Assembly: GCF_003724155.1 (NCBI RefSeq) | Contig: NZ_RJJQ01000010.1 | Span: forward strand, 1-64,000 | From: Flexivirga caeni | GTDB lineage: Bacteria > Actinomycetota > Actinomycetes > Actinomycetales > Dermatophilaceae | Direction: 5' to 3' | Length of the DNA: 64,000 nt | Shown here: positions 1 to 8,647 of the stretch, piece after piece | Layout of the letters: every line of letters begins with the position of its first letter | How positions within the stretch are numbered: position 1 is the first letter of the stretch | Notes under the pieces: generated by a model | What the model was told of the DNA's origin: nothing | Databases searched by the model: none | Seen by the model: only the letters and a program-made list of their open reading frames with translations | Made by a program: the position numbers and the translations under genes

Positions 1-237
1 CCCCCGGTCCAACCCCCGCGCCGCGTCCGCAGCCCGTTGCCGCTCATGCACCGCGACCGTGACCTTAGCTTGCCGGGCACAAATCGCGCCCTTCAACTCC
101 TCCAACACCCGGATCTGCGCCAGGCCGTCCGACTCGCCGACCACCGCGTCAGTCAGCATCCGGTGCACCGACGCGACCGCAGCATCATCCCAGCGGGGTG
201 CAGTGTCCCCGAAGATGACCGCCACATCGTCGTCCAT
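1..237 (-). CDS. DUF222 / 13E12-type HNH endonuclease family protein, N-terminal part (cut by window edge)
   Basis: Reading the minus strand from an ATG at 237 gives 79 uninterrupted codons to the window edge. The product begins MDDDVAVIFGD and contains LEELKGAICARQAKVTVAVH, which resembles the start of the DUF222 domain found in 13E12-repeat HNH proteins of Actinobacteria. In that family a C-terminal HNH nuclease motif follows; here it would lie outside the window, so the nuclease call rests on the family alone. These genes are usually multicopy and of unknown role. The start is uncertain because no clear ribosome binding site precedes the ATG. Confidence 0.6.
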   Translation of the reverse strand, partial: MDDDVAVIFGDTAPRWDDAAVASVHRMLTDAVVGESDGLAQIRVLEELKGAICARQAKVTVAVHERQRAADAARGLDRG

Positions 238-292
238 GTGTTCGTGTATACCCACGGAACCCGTTGTGGTGCAACACTTTTCACGAACAACC

Positions 293-334
293 TTATCCAC
301 AACCCCCCACCCCAACCCAAGGGGATGTGGACAA
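293..334. promoter_or_regulatory. Inverted pair of DnaA-box-like sequences
   Basis: TTATCCACA at 293-301 matches the DnaA box consensus. TGTGGACAA at 326-334 is the complement of TTGTCCACA, the actinobacterial form. They face each other across a C-rich spacer in the 268-bp gap between the DUF222 gene and rmuC. No other origin features are seen, so a regulatory role or chance is more likely than an origin. Confidence 0.35.
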
Positions 335-505
335 CCCCTCGTACTTTCGCGGCCACGTGGCCGCCCTGGCTCCAGCTCAGCCCAGTCCGGGCCAACCGAG
401 CTGGGTACACGCCCAACTCCGCGTCGGCGCCCACCGACGTCGTGGCGACCGTCAGCCGCACCACGGCCGAACACGTCTGTCAGTGCCCGATGCCAGAGTG
501 CATCC

Positions 506-1702
506 ATGACCGGATTCCTGATCGGCCTCCTCATCGGCGCAGTCTTCGCCGCGGCGCTCACCTGGGCGCTGCTGCGCCAGTCGCACATCGCGCGCGGCGC
601 GGCCCTCGTCACTGAGCGAAACCTGTTGCGCGAGCGCGTGATCGACCTGGAGTCGACGGTCGCCGACGACCAGCAGGCGGTCGCCGTGCTCGCGCCGTTG
701 AGTGCCACGCTGAGTCGGGTTGAGCAACAGGTGGCCGTGCTGGAGCGCGACCGGGTGGAGCAGTTCGGCGAGCTCGGCGCCCGACTGGCCGAAGTCGGCC
801 GGGTGACCGGCGCGCTGCACCAGGAGACGACTCAACTGGCGGGAGCTCTGCGGGCGACGTCGACCGGCGGCACCTGGGGTGAAGTCCAACTGCGCCGCGT
901 GCTGGAGCACGCCGGGATGATCGCCCACTGCGACTTCGAGGAGCAGGTCACTGCGGTCAGCCGGCACGACGCACGCGTGCGGCCCGACGTCGTGGTGCGG
1001 CTGCCGGGCGAGCGGGTGCTCGTCATCGACAGCAAGGCACCTGTGCGCGCGTTCCTCGACGCGCAAGCCGACGGGATTCCACCACAGGACCGCGATCGAC
1101 TGCTCGACCAGCATGCGAAAGCACTGGTGCGGCACGTGGATTCCCTTGCCGCAAAAGAATATTGGAGCGCGTTCGACCAGTCACCGCAGCTGGTCGTCTG
1201 CTTCGTCCCGGCCGACGCCATGCTGGCCGCTGCCCTGCGCCAGGACCCCGCGTTGCTCGACCGCGCGATGAGTCGCCAGGTCGTGCCTGTCTCCCCCAGC
1301 ACCCTGCTTGCCCTACTGCGCACCACCGCCGCGGCCTGGCAGCAGGACTCACTCACCCGCGGCGCCCGCGACTTGCTGCAACTCGGCCAGACACTCTATG
1401 ACCGGCTCGGCACGATGAGCCGGCATACGGCGCGCGTGGGTCAATCACTCACCAGATCAGTCGAGGCCTACAACGCCATGGTCGGCACCCTGGAGTCACG
1501 CGTGCTCGTCACGGCCCGTCAGCTGCACAATCTCGGGCTCGCGCACGACGAGCCCCCGCAGGAGCTGCGCCCGGTCGAGCTGGCCACCCGGCCGCTCACC
1601 GCGCACGAACTGATCGACGCGCTGGACGAGGAGGTGGCACGACCGGCACTGGATTTCGAGACACCGCCACCGCCGCGAGATGGCATCGCCGAAACCGGAT
1701 GA
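506..1702 (+). CDS. rmuC: DNA recombination protein RmuC
   Basis: A 398-residue protein starting at ATG 506 with a short hydrophobic N-terminal segment (FLIGLLIGAVFAAALTWALL), as in RmuC proteins anchored to the membrane. A helical, probably coiled-coil stretch follows to about residue 110. The conserved RmuC domain then shows TGGTWGEVQLRRVLEHAGM and, further on, RPDVVVRLPGERVLVIDSKA, the PD-(D/E)xK-like core of the family. RmuC limits inversions at short inverted repeats and may be a nuclease. The reading frame extends upstream of 506, but the earlier part looks non-coding. The gene converges on ispH with a 54-bp gap. Confidence 0.9.
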   Translation: MTGFLIGLLIGAVFAAALTWALLRQSHIARGAALVTERNLLRERVIDLESTVADDQQAVAVLAPLSATLSRVEQQVAVLERDRVEQFGELGARLAEVGRVTGALHQETTQLAGALRATSTGGTWGEVQLRRVLEHAGMIAHCDFEEQVTAVSRHDARVRPDVVVRLPGERVLVIDSKAPVRAFLDAQADGIPPQDRDRLLDQHAKALVRHVDSLAAKEYWSAFDQSPQLVVCFVPADAMLAAALRQDPALLDRAMSRQVVPVSPSTLLALLRTTAAAWQQDSLTRGARDLLQLGQTLYDRLGTMSRHTARVGQSLTRSVEAYNAMVGTLESRVLVTARQLHNLGLAHDEPPQELRPVELATRPLTAHELIDALDEEVARPALDFETPPPPRDGIAETG

Positions 1703-1756
1703 CCGCCACGGTGGCACGGCCGCGACCGCCCGAGCGCCGGTCTGTCGCCGAAGCGC

Positions 1757-2797
1757 TCAGTGCAGCGAGCCGGCGTCGTGCTGGATCTTGCCCGAGTCGC
1801 CCTGACCACGCGCCTTCAACTCCCGGCGCAGTTCGGTGGGCAGGGCAAACAGCAGACTCTCCTCGGCAGCGGTGATCGTCTCAACCTCGCCATACCCACG
1901 CTCCGCGAGGTAGCCGAGCACATCACGCACCAGCACCTCCGGCACCGAGGCTCCCGACGTCACACCGACTGTGGTGACGCCGTCGAGCCAGCACTCCTCA
2001 ATCTCGTCGGCGTAGTCGACCAGATGTCCGGCGCGCGCGCCATGCTCCAGTGCGACCTCGACCAGCCGCACCGAGTTGGACGAGTTGCGGCTGCCCACGA
2101 CGATCATCAGATCGGTGCGCGGCGCCATCTGCTTCACCGCCAGCTGGCGGTTCTGCGTGGCGTAGCAGATGTCGTCCGACGGCGGATCCTGCAACTTGGG
2201 GAAGCGCTGCTTGAGCCGGCGCACCGTCTCCATCGTTTCGTCCACCGACAAGGTGGTCTGCGACAACCAGACGAGTTTGTCGGGATGCCTGACCTGGACC
2301 GTGTCCGCATGCTCGGGCGACTGGACCAGCACGATGTTGTCGGGAGCCTCACCCGCGGTGCCGATCACTTCCTCATGCCCCTCGTGCCCGATGAGCAGGA
2401 TGTCGTATTCGTCGGATGCGAAGCGCCGCGCCTCACGGTGCACCTTGGTGACCAGCGGGCACGTCGCATCGATGGTCTTCAGCGACAGCTCTCTGGCCTG
2501 GTCGCGGACCTCGGGTGCGATGCCGTGCGCCGAAAAGATGACAGTGGCACCTTCGGGGACCTCGTACGTCTCGTCCACGAAGATCGCGCCACGCTTCTCC
2601 AATGTCGCGACGACGTGCTTGTTGTGGACGATCTGCTTGCGCACGTAGACCGGCGGGCCATAGAGATCCAGCGCCTTCTCCACCGTCACCACGGCACGGT
2701 CGACTCCCGCGCAGTAACCCCGCGGAGCCGCGAGCAGCACTCGCCTGGTCTGCTCGGCGACTGCCGGGTCGGTGTCGGTCGGGGCGGTCGAAGTCAT
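1757..2797 (-). CDS. ispH: 4-hydroxy-3-methylbut-2-enyl diphosphate reductase (IspH/LytB)
   Basis: A 346-residue cytosolic [4Fe-4S] enzyme catalysing the last step of the MEP isoprenoid pathway, making IPP and DMAPP from HMBPP. The three cluster-ligating cysteines are visible in [11 protein letters not shown] near residue 29, [12 protein letters not shown] near residue 115 and [11 protein letters not shown] near residue 210. The substrate-binding GSRNSSNS motif follows. The N-terminus has about 18 extra residues before the conserved core. The neighbourhood with xseA, xseB and glpX is typical of Actinobacteria. Confidence 0.97.
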   Translation of the reverse strand: MTSTAPTDTDPAVAEQTRRVLLAAPRGYCAGVDRAVVTVEKALDLYGPPVYVRKQIVHNKHVVATLEKRGAIFVDETYEVPEGATVIFSAHGIAPEVRDQARELSLKTIDATCPLVTKVHREARRFASDEYDILLIGHEGHEEVIGTAGEAPDNIVLVQSPEHADTVQVRHPDKLVWLSQTTLSVDETMETVRRLKQRFPKLQDPPSDDICYATQNRQLAVKQMAPRTDLMIVVGSRNSSNSVRLVEVALEHGARAGHLVDYADEIEECWLDGVTTVGVTSGASVPEVLVRDVLGYLAERGYGEVETITAAEESLLFALPTELRRELKARGQGDSGKIQHDAGSLH

Positions 2798-3017
2798 GCG
2801 TCCATGCTAAGCGGGACGCCGGGTCCCGGCCGACGCGGCGCGACCCACTGCCCCGGTCGAGCGCGTCGCGGTGTGTCAATTCGGGACAGCACACCAGCAG
2901 GGAACGAGGCGACAATTCACGTATATGACCTGCGCCACATGCAGGGGACGGGCGGTCCTGACAGCATGAGCAACCGGCCGGTTGCCGCCCGTCCCACCGA
3001 CCAGAGGAGACGGAACC

Positions 3018-4082
3018 GTGCCCGAACTGATGAAAACCTTCAGCATGATCGAGGTCGGGAAGACCGAGGTGGTTGAAAAGCCGATCCCCGAGCCAGGACC
3101 GGACGAAGCACTGGTGAAGACCACTGCTGCACTCATCTGCACGTCGGATGTGCACACCGTGAACGGAGCGCTGCCGGTGGAGAACGGCCGCACGCTCGGC
3201 CACGAATCCGTCGGGGTCATCGCGGCGTTGGGATCATCGGTCACCGGGTTCCAGGAAGGACAGCGAGTGGCGGTGAACGCCGTCACGCCATGCTTCGAAT
3301 GCAATTACTGCCAGCGGGGTTTCACCAGCCAGTGCGGTGGGCTGCTGGGCGGCTACAAATACACCGCACAAGTCGACGGCAACATGGCTGAGTACTTCCT
3401 GGTGCCCGCCGCCAAGGGGAACCTCGCGCCGATCCCCGACGACCTCACCGACGAAGCCGCCGCTTACGCGTGCGACATGCTCAGCACCGGCCTGATGGGG
3501 GCCGAGCACGCCGAGATCCAGATCGGCGACACGGTTGTCGTCTTCGCGCAAGGCGCCGTCGGGTTGTGCGCGACCATCGGCGCCGGGTTGCGTGGCGCGG
3601 GCCGGATCATCGCTGTCGAGTCGTTGCCGAACAGGATGGCGATGGCCAAGCGGTTCGGTGCCGACGACGTCGTGGACTTCACCCAGGGCGACCCGGTGGA
3701 ACAGATCATGGACCTGACCGACGGCGTCGGAGCCGACGCCTCGATCGAGGCCCTCGGCGCTCCACAGACCTTCGAAGCCGCACTGGCGTGTCTCAAGGCG
3801 GGCGGGACGCTGTCCAACATCGGCTACCACGGCGAGAACCCGGCCCCTCTTCAGCTCGACCTGATGGCGTTCGGGCTGGGTATGGGCGACAAGTCCATCC
3901 GCACCGGGCTGTGCTCCGGCGGCAGCGACCGCATGCGCCGGTTGTTCAGTCTGATGAGCTCCGGCCGGGTCGACCCGACGCCGATGACGACGCACCGCTT
4001 CGCTTTCGATCAGGTCGAGCATGCCTTCCAGATGATGGCGAACAAACAGGACGACATCATCAAGCCGCTGATCACCTTCTGA
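3018..4082 (+). CDS. Zinc-type NAD(P)-dependent secondary-alcohol dehydrogenase
   Basis: A 354-residue medium-chain dehydrogenase. CTSDVHTVNG near residue 40 and GHESVG near residue 65 supply the catalytic zinc site. A CxxC cluster (CFECNYCQRGFTSQC) resembles a structural-zinc lobe. The Rossmann fold is marked by GAVGLCATIGAGLRGAGRII. CTSDVHTV, the TTG-like STGLMGAEHA stretch and the LRGAGRII region recall clostridial and Thermoanaerobacter NADP-dependent isopropanol dehydrogenases. The GTG at 3018 is chosen because GAGGAG (3004-3009) sits 8 nt upstream; the next in-frame start is ATG 3030. The physiological substrate is unknown. It ends 10 bp from the convergent peptidase gene. Confidence 0.88.
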   Translation: MPELMKTFSMIEVGKTEVVEKPIPEPGPDEALVKTTAALICTSDVHTVNGALPVENGRTLGHESVGVIAALGSSVTGFQEGQRVAVNAVTPCFECNYCQRGFTSQCGGLLGGYKYTAQVDGNMAEYFLVPAAKGNLAPIPDDLTDEAAAYACDMLSTGLMGAEHAEIQIGDTVVVFAQGAVGLCATIGAGLRGAGRIIAVESLPNRMAMAKRFGADDVVDFTQGDPVEQIMDLTDGVGADASIEALGAPQTFEAALACLKAGGTLSNIGYHGENPAPLQLDLMAFGLGMGDKSIRTGLCSGGSDRMRRLFSLMSSGRVDPTPMTTHRFAFDQVEHAFQMMANKQDDIIKPLITF

Positions 4083-4092
4083 GGCCGGCGCG

Positions 4093-5349
4093 TCATACCT
4101 TCCCCGCGAGCATGTCGGTCAGCCGCTCGACGACGGCGCCGGTGCGCAGACCGTCGTGCTCGTATTCGTTGGTGACCCACGGCCGGACGTTGCCGACCCG
4201 GCGCGCGGTGTCGAGCGAGAGCTCCGCATCGACATACATGTCGTCGAAGTAGACAGCGGCGACGACCGGCACCTTGTTGGAAGCGAGCCGGTCCAGGTCG
4301 TAGAGGGGCGGCCAATCATCAACTGCCGCAAGCAGATCGGCCGCCTCGGCGAACGGCCGCAATAGCGTGATCTGGTCGAACATCCAGCGGAACATTGTCT
4401 CACCGGTGAAGAGCAACGGGTCGGCGTCGGCGGCGAACTCCGGACGCCGGGCGATCTCGCGATCGGCCGCCCAGCCGGTCGGCACGCCGGGAGCGCCGTA
4501 GCAATATTCCTGCAGTGCATAGATCGGACCCTGGGTGTATGACGTCTCTGTCAGCACCGTCTCCAGGAAGCGGTCGGCCAACTGGTCGCCGTCCCACGCC
4601 GTGTCGAGCAGCCAGTGCACGTGTTCATAGCCGTAGCTCATCCCGAAGATGCTGCCGATCAACCGAAACCGCTCGGGCGTCAGCGGCGAACCGTCCGGCA
4701 GCGCCACCCGGTGCACCGTGAGGTGGTCGGCGATCCGGCGCACCGCGGCAGCGTCGTCGGGATATCGCTCGTAGTAGGCGGCGTTCTTGCGAGCGATCCG
4801 CGGGAAGGTGCGCGCATAGACGTCCACGGAGTCCGCCTCGACGCCCGCCAGCCCGCCGGTGACCAGGCAGCCGACGAGCCCTTCCGGCGCCTGCGACAGG
4901 TAGGTGAGTGTGATGAAGCCGCCGTAACTCTGTCCAAGGGTCGTCCACGGCTTGCCACCGGCGATCTGCTGCCGGAAAGCCTCCGCGTCCGCGACGATGC
5001 TGTCGGCCCGGAAGTGGCGCAGGTATGCCGCGAACTGCGCCGCACTCATTCCCTCCGTCGACTTCGCGGTGACGGGGGTCGACCGGCCACAGCCCCGTTG
5101 GTCCAGCAGCAGCACCCGGTACGTCTTGGTGATGTGCGCCAGCCAGCCGTCGGCGCGCATCGGTCGCGGACTCTCCCCACCCGGGCCACCCTGCAGAAAG
5201 ACCAGCCACGGCAGATCCTGGTCGGCCTTGTCGACCGCCACGGCCTCGCGACCAAATACCTCGATCGTCGCACCGCCCGGGTCGGAGTGATCGAGCGGAA
5301 GCTGCAGCGTGTGATCGGTCAGCGCGAGGCCGGGGATGCGGATCGTCAT
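4093..5349 (-). CDS. pip: Proline iminopeptidase, alpha/beta-hydrolase (peptidase S33)
   Basis: A 418-residue hydrolase expected to release N-terminal proline from peptides. The oxyanion motif is LQGGPGGESPRP, followed by the DQRGCGRS strand typical of S33 and the nucleophile elbow GQSYGGF. A late DDMYVD stretch and EYEHDG are candidate positions for the acid and histidine of the triad. The start is the ATG at 5349 (MTIRIPG), 5 nt after the stop of the upstream phosphotransferase gene. The ATG lies inside the 33-bp direct repeat that flanks that gene, so before the insertion this gene was probably directly downstream of the phosphopantetheinyl transferase. Confidence 0.88.
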   Translation of the reverse strand: MTIRIPGLALTDHTLQLPLDHSDPGGATIEVFGREAVAVDKADQDLPWLVFLQGGPGGESPRPMRADGWLAHITKTYRVLLLDQRGCGRSTPVTAKSTEGMSAAQFAAYLRHFRADSIVADAEAFRQQIAGGKPWTTLGQSYGGFITLTYLSQAPEGLVGCLVTGGLAGVEADSVDVYARTFPRIARKNAAYYERYPDDAAAVRRIADHLTVHRVALPDGSPLTPERFRLIGSIFGMSYGYEHVHWLLDTAWDGDQLADRFLETVLTETSYTQGPIYALQEYCYGAPGVPTGWAADREIARRPEFAADADPLLFTGETMFRWMFDQITLLRPFAEAADLLAAVDDWPPLYDLDRLASNKVPVVAAVYFDDMYVDAELSLDTARRVGNVRPWVTNEYEHDGLRTGAVVERLTDMLAGKV

Positions 5350-5370
5350 ACGACTCAGGGTAGTTCGACC
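5338..5370. repeat. 33-bp direct repeat, copy 1 (downstream border of the phosphotransferase gene)
   Basis: This segment matches 6315-6347 in 32 of 33 positions. On the minus strand it encodes the end of one gene (V-E-L-P-stop) and the start of the next (M-T-I-R), including a GTATGACG word. The 977-bp spacing equals one gene, so the pair looks like a duplicated gene junction left by an insertion. Confidence 0.95.
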
Positions 5371-6326
5371 GCCGCGAGTTGCTCGTCGAGTCCCGACATG
5401 CTCGGGACGTCGCGAAGCAGAGGGACCACCTGTGTGCGGGCGAAGTCGTGGTGCTCGAGTTGTGCAGCGTCCAGCAACGTCTCGATCTGCACGGCCAGGT
5501 AGTTCAGGCGAATGACGAATGCTGATGCGAAAATGCCCTCGCTCCAACGGAATTCGGCACCGCCCGCGGCACAGTAGATCCGCACGAGGTCACGCACTAG
5601 GTCCGGATCGGACAGCACAGCGGCAAGCTGGACGCCGAGCTCCCGGATCGGATCCTGAGGGCCGACGTTGTCCCAATCGATCAACCAGCGACTCCCGCCG
5701 CTGACGAGCACATTGTCCAGGGTCAGGTCGTTGTGCGAGATCCGTAACTCCCCGACTGGCACTGAACTCGCCCACGCACCGAGTTGAGTGAACTCCTCAA
5801 CTCTTTCGGTGAGCTGCCCCGCCCAGTCGGCTCCGGCACACCGCGCGCGGGCGGCGAGTGCCGACCAATCCACGGCACATGAGGCATAGAAGGGATCGAG
5901 ATGCGCATCCCAGTCCGGCCGTTGCCCGATGCTGTGAATTCGCGCCGTCTGACGCACCAACCACCGAGCCGAATCAGCATCTCCGGCAACCGGTTTCGAT
6001 CCGGACACCCAGTCTGCAAGCTGCCACCAGGCGCCGCCTTTGGCCTGCACCAAGAGTGCACCTGACCGATCCCGGTGCACCTCGGGCACCGGGACGCCCA
6101 GTCCGCGACAGCGTTCGGCAAACACCTCGGAGAACTCGGCGTGCGGCAGGCCGTCTGGCCAGTAGTAGCGCTTCGCGGCGTACCTGCCCGAGGTCGTGAT
6201 CAGTTGACAGACCTCCCCCATCGCGCCACGCGCGACACGCTTCAGGTCGAGGGCCCGTCCCAATGAGAAGGTTTCAGCCAGCCAGTGCGCCGTCGTCGAG
6301 TTCTCGCCCGCATCGCGGATCGTCAT
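5355..6326 (-). CDS. Aminoglycoside/choline-kinase-like phosphotransferase (APH family), apparent insertion
   Basis: A 323-residue protein kinase-like fold enzyme. The catalytic loop ISHNDLTLDNVLV carries the Asp and Asn of HNDxxxxN, and WLIDWDNVG supplies the metal-binding Asp. The N-terminal part has ATP-lobe-like GEVCQLITTSGRYAAKRY. The family phosphorylates aminoglycosides, choline, homoserine or similar small molecules; the substrate cannot be read here. Two 60-nt samples counted by hand gave 57-58% GC against 70% in the neighbouring peptidase. The gene is bordered by the 33-bp direct repeats. Lower GC plus the repeats suggest acquisition. The MTIR start comes from the duplicated junction. 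Confidence 0.82.
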   Translation of the reverse strand: MTIRDAGENSTTAHWLAETFSLGRALDLKRVARGAMGEVCQLITTSGRYAAKRYYWPDGLPHAEFSEVFAERCRGLGVPVPEVHRDRSGALLVQAKGGAWWQLADWVSGSKPVAGDADSARWLVRQTARIHSIGQRPDWDAHLDPFYASCAVDWSALAARARCAGADWAGQLTERVEEFTQLGAWASSVPVGELRISHNDLTLDNVLVSGGSRWLIDWDNVGPQDPIRELGVQLAAVLSDPDLVRDLVRIYCAAGGAEFRWSEGIFASAFVIRLNYLAVQIETLLDAAQLEHHDFARTQVVPLLRDVPSMSGLDEQLAAVELP

Positions 6327-6347
6327 ACGACTCAGGATAGTTCGACC
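6315..6347. repeat. 33-bp direct repeat, copy 2 (upstream border of the phosphotransferase gene)
   Basis: Partner of 5338-5370 with a single G/A difference that changes the last codon before the stop (VELS in the upstream gene here, VELP in the phosphotransferase). It again spans a stop-GTCGT-ATG junction between adjacent minus-strand genes. Confidence 0.95.
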
Positions 6348-7051
6348 ACCCGCACGGAAACGGGAGTCCGCGGGCCGAGCACGGCGACGGCAGCCGCGAT
6401 GTCGTCGCCGAGGTCGAGATCCTGCAGGTCGCAGTCGAGTGGCCGGCCGGAGTAGGAGGCGATCCCGGGCGCGTCGGATCGTCCCGTCAGCGCGACCTCT
6501 GACATCGGGGTGCGCAGTCCGTCACCCGTCGCCTTGAGCACGGCCTCCTTGCGGCACCAGGTGGCGAACCAGTCGCGCGGGGTGCGCGGCGGCCGAGCGG
6601 CTTCCTTGGGTGCAAGCACCAGCGACGCCAGCGGCGCGAAGTCCCGATCGGTGATCATCTCGGCGTCGACGCCCACTGGTCCGGCCGTGGTGATCGCGAC
6701 GACGACCACCGACGTGTCGTCGATACCGCTGTGCGCGACCGACACGTGCAGACCGCGGACCCCGACGTCGGGCTTGCCGTGCTGGCCGCCACACCTCGCG
6801 CAAGTCCGGTCCACGACCAGCTCGCGCGCGGTCTGCCGCAGCCGGCCGGGCCGCGATGTGAGGTGATCGGCGACCGCGAGCCGGAGCAGCCCGGCGGCCG
6901 TCGCCGAACCCGCCCGGTCAACGGCGCGCCGATGCTGCCGGGCACGGTCGCGCTCTGCGGCAGTGAGCACGGCGCCGGCCGCGTCCGGTGTCGCGGCCCC
7001 GCGCCAGCACCACACCACGCACGCCGGCGGTTCGGGAGCGGCCATCGGCAT
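6332..7051 (-). CDS. 4'-phosphopantetheinyl transferase superfamily protein
   Basis: A 239-residue Sfp/EntD-type enzyme that moves the phosphopantetheine arm of CoA onto carrier proteins. The two signatures are present in order: GPVGVDAEMI (GxDxE, magnesium ligands) near residue 120 and WFATWCRKEAVLKATGDGL (WxxKEA) near residue 160. It carries an extra CARCGGQHGKPDV stretch before the first motif, common in actinobacterial members. No carrier-protein or synthetase gene is nearby. It lies directly upstream of the phosphotransferase and, before the inferred insertion, of pip. The ATG at 7051 is part of a GTATGCCG word. Confidence 0.88.
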   Translation of the reverse strand: MPMAAPEPPACVVWCWRGAATPDAAGAVLTAAERDRARQHRRAVDRAGSATAAGLLRLAVADHLTSRPGRLRQTARELVVDRTCARCGGQHGKPDVGVRGLHVSVAHSGIDDTSVVVVAITTAGPVGVDAEMITDRDFAPLASLVLAPKEAARPPRTPRDWFATWCRKEAVLKATGDGLRTPMSEVALTGRSDAPGIASYSGRPLDCDLQDLDLGDDIAAAVAVLGPRTPVSVRVVELS

Positions 7052-7130
7052 ACCCGCTATCCTCGCGCAGTCAGGGCGTCACCGGCACGTCATACGCTGT
7101 CGGCATGCCCGAGCAACCAGCGCGACGACC

Positions 7131-8360
7131 GTGAGCAGCCCTCTGCCGGAGCGGGCCGCCGACACCACGGCAGAACAGCCGTGGCCGGTGCGCACCCTGT
7201 CGGTGAAGATCAGCGACTACGTCGACAAGATGTCGCCGCTGTGGGTCGAGGGGCAGATCGTGCAGCTCAACCGCCGGCCGGGGGCGCCCACGGCATACGT
7301 CACGCTGCGGGACGCCGAGGTCGACATGTCGTTGTCGGTGACCGTGCACGTCAACACCCTCGACGCGATGGGGCCCGGCCTGCAGCAGGGCGCGCGCGTC
7401 GTGGTGCACGCCAAGCCGACCTTCTGGACCAAGCGCGGCACACTGCACCTCGATGCCCGGCAGATGCGGCCGGTCGGGGTCGGCGAGCTGCTCGCGCGGC
7501 TGGAGCACCTCAAGCAACTGCTGCGCAGTGAGGGCCTCTTCGAGCCGGCACGCAAGAAGGGGCTGCCGTTCCTACCGCGCACCGTCGGGCTGATCTGCGG
7601 GCGGGCCAGCGCGGCAGAGAAGGACGTGGTCGAGAACGCCCGGCGCCGCTGGCCGGCAACGCAATTCGAGATTCGCCAGGTCGCCGTGCAAGGACAGGAC
7701 ACCGTGCCACAGGTCATCGAGGCGCTGGCCGAGCTGGATGCCGCAGCGCACGTCGACGTCATCGTCATTACGCGTGGCGGCGGGGGTTTCGAGGACCTGC
7801 TGCCGTTCAGCAACGAGACGCTGGTCCGTGCCGTCGCCACGGCCCGCACCCCGGTCGTCAGCGCCATCGGGCACGACGAGGACACCCCGCTGCTCGACTT
7901 CGTTGCCGACGTGCGCGCCTCGACCCCGACCGACGCCGCGAAGCGGATCGTGCCCGACCTCGCCGACGAGCTTGCCGGTCTGGCGCAGCTGCGGCACCGC
8001 GGCGCCGCCGGGCTGCAGCGGCGGCTGGTCGTCGAACGCCGCCACCTCGAGCAGTTGCGCGGTCGCCCGGTGCTGGTCGCGCCGGAGACGATGGTCGCGA
8101 CCCGCAGGGCCGCCGTCGAGGTGCTGCGCGACAGGTCCCGTTCCCGGATGACCCACCGCCTCGAGCGCGCGCACGACCAGGTGGTGCACCTGCGCGGGCA
8201 GTTGCGTGCGCTGTCGCCGCTGCAGACGCTGGAGCGAGGGTACGCCGTGGTGCGGCATACCGACGGACAGGTGGTCACCGACGTCGCGACGGTCGCCCCA
8301 GACGAACTGCTCCGCGTGACCGTCGCCACCGGCGACTTCGCGGTGACACCAGTGTCCTGA
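7131..8360 (+). CDS. xseA: Exodeoxyribonuclease VII large subunit
   Basis: A 409-residue protein starting at GTG 7131. The N-terminal OB-fold (SPLWVEGQIVQLNRRPGAP, YVTLRDAEVDM) is followed by the catalytic region with PRTVGLICGRASAAEKDV, VIVITRGGGGFEDLLPF and SAIGHDEDTPLLDFVADVRA, all conserved in XseA. A long C-terminal coiled coil binds XseB. The complex degrades single-stranded DNA to acid-soluble oligonucleotides. xseB follows 44 bp downstream. The reading frame is open further upstream, but the homology starts just after 7131. Confidence 0.95.
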   Translation: MSSPLPERAADTTAEQPWPVRTLSVKISDYVDKMSPLWVEGQIVQLNRRPGAPTAYVTLRDAEVDMSLSVTVHVNTLDAMGPGLQQGARVVVHAKPTFWTKRGTLHLDARQMRPVGVGELLARLEHLKQLLRSEGLFEPARKKGLPFLPRTVGLICGRASAAEKDVVENARRRWPATQFEIRQVAVQGQDTVPQVIEALAELDAAAHVDVIVITRGGGGFEDLLPFSNETLVRAVATARTPVVSAIGHDEDTPLLDFVADVRASTPTDAAKRIVPDLADELAGLAQLRHRGAAGLQRRLVVERRHLEQLRGRPVLVAPETMVATRRAAVEVLRDRSRSRMTHRLERAHDQVVHLRGQLRALSPLQTLERGYAVVRHTDGQVVTDVATVAPDELLRVTVATGDFAVTPVS

Positions 8361-8404
8361 TCGCGGGGCGCCGCGTCGTCGGTGGCATCTCGTACAGTGC
8401 CGGT

Positions 8405-8647
8405 ATGCCGAAGAAGCCGACCGAGGATGCCGCGTCCGCGAACGATGCCAACGCCGACGTCGCCGAGCTCGGCTACGAGCAGGCCCGTGACGAGCTGGCG
8501 GCCATCGTTGCCCGGCTCGAAGGCGGCACGGAGACGCTGGAGGAGTCGATGCGGCTCTGGGAGCGCGGTGAGGCGCTGGCGGCGCACTGCGAGAGCTGGC
8601 TGAACGGCGCCCAGCAGAAGATCGACGCGATGACGGCCGAGGACTAA
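8405..8647 (+). CDS. xseB: Exodeoxyribonuclease VII small subunit
   Basis: An 80-residue helical protein with the XseB core GYEQARDELAAIVARLEGG and LEESMRLWERGEALAAHCE, the helical hairpin that wraps on the XseA coiled coil. It follows xseA as usual. The ATG lies in a GTATGCCG word. Its TAA overlaps the convergent stop of the DUF4245 gene by 4 bp. Confidence 0.95.
   Translation: MPKKPTEDAASANDANADVAELGYEQARDELAAIVARLEGGTETLEESMRLWERGEALAAHCESWLNGAQQKIDAMTAED

Noticed and set aside
293-334. Replication origin
   Set aside because: Only two DnaA-like boxes, no cluster, no dnaA, dnaN or parAB genes nearby.
1683-1714. Terminator between rmuC and ispH
   Set aside because: Only a very short GCCAC/GTGGC symmetry is present, too weak to support a call.
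5338-6347. Insertion sequence at the phosphotransferase gene
   Set aside because: There is no transposase and no terminal inverted repeat; only the direct junction repeat is present.
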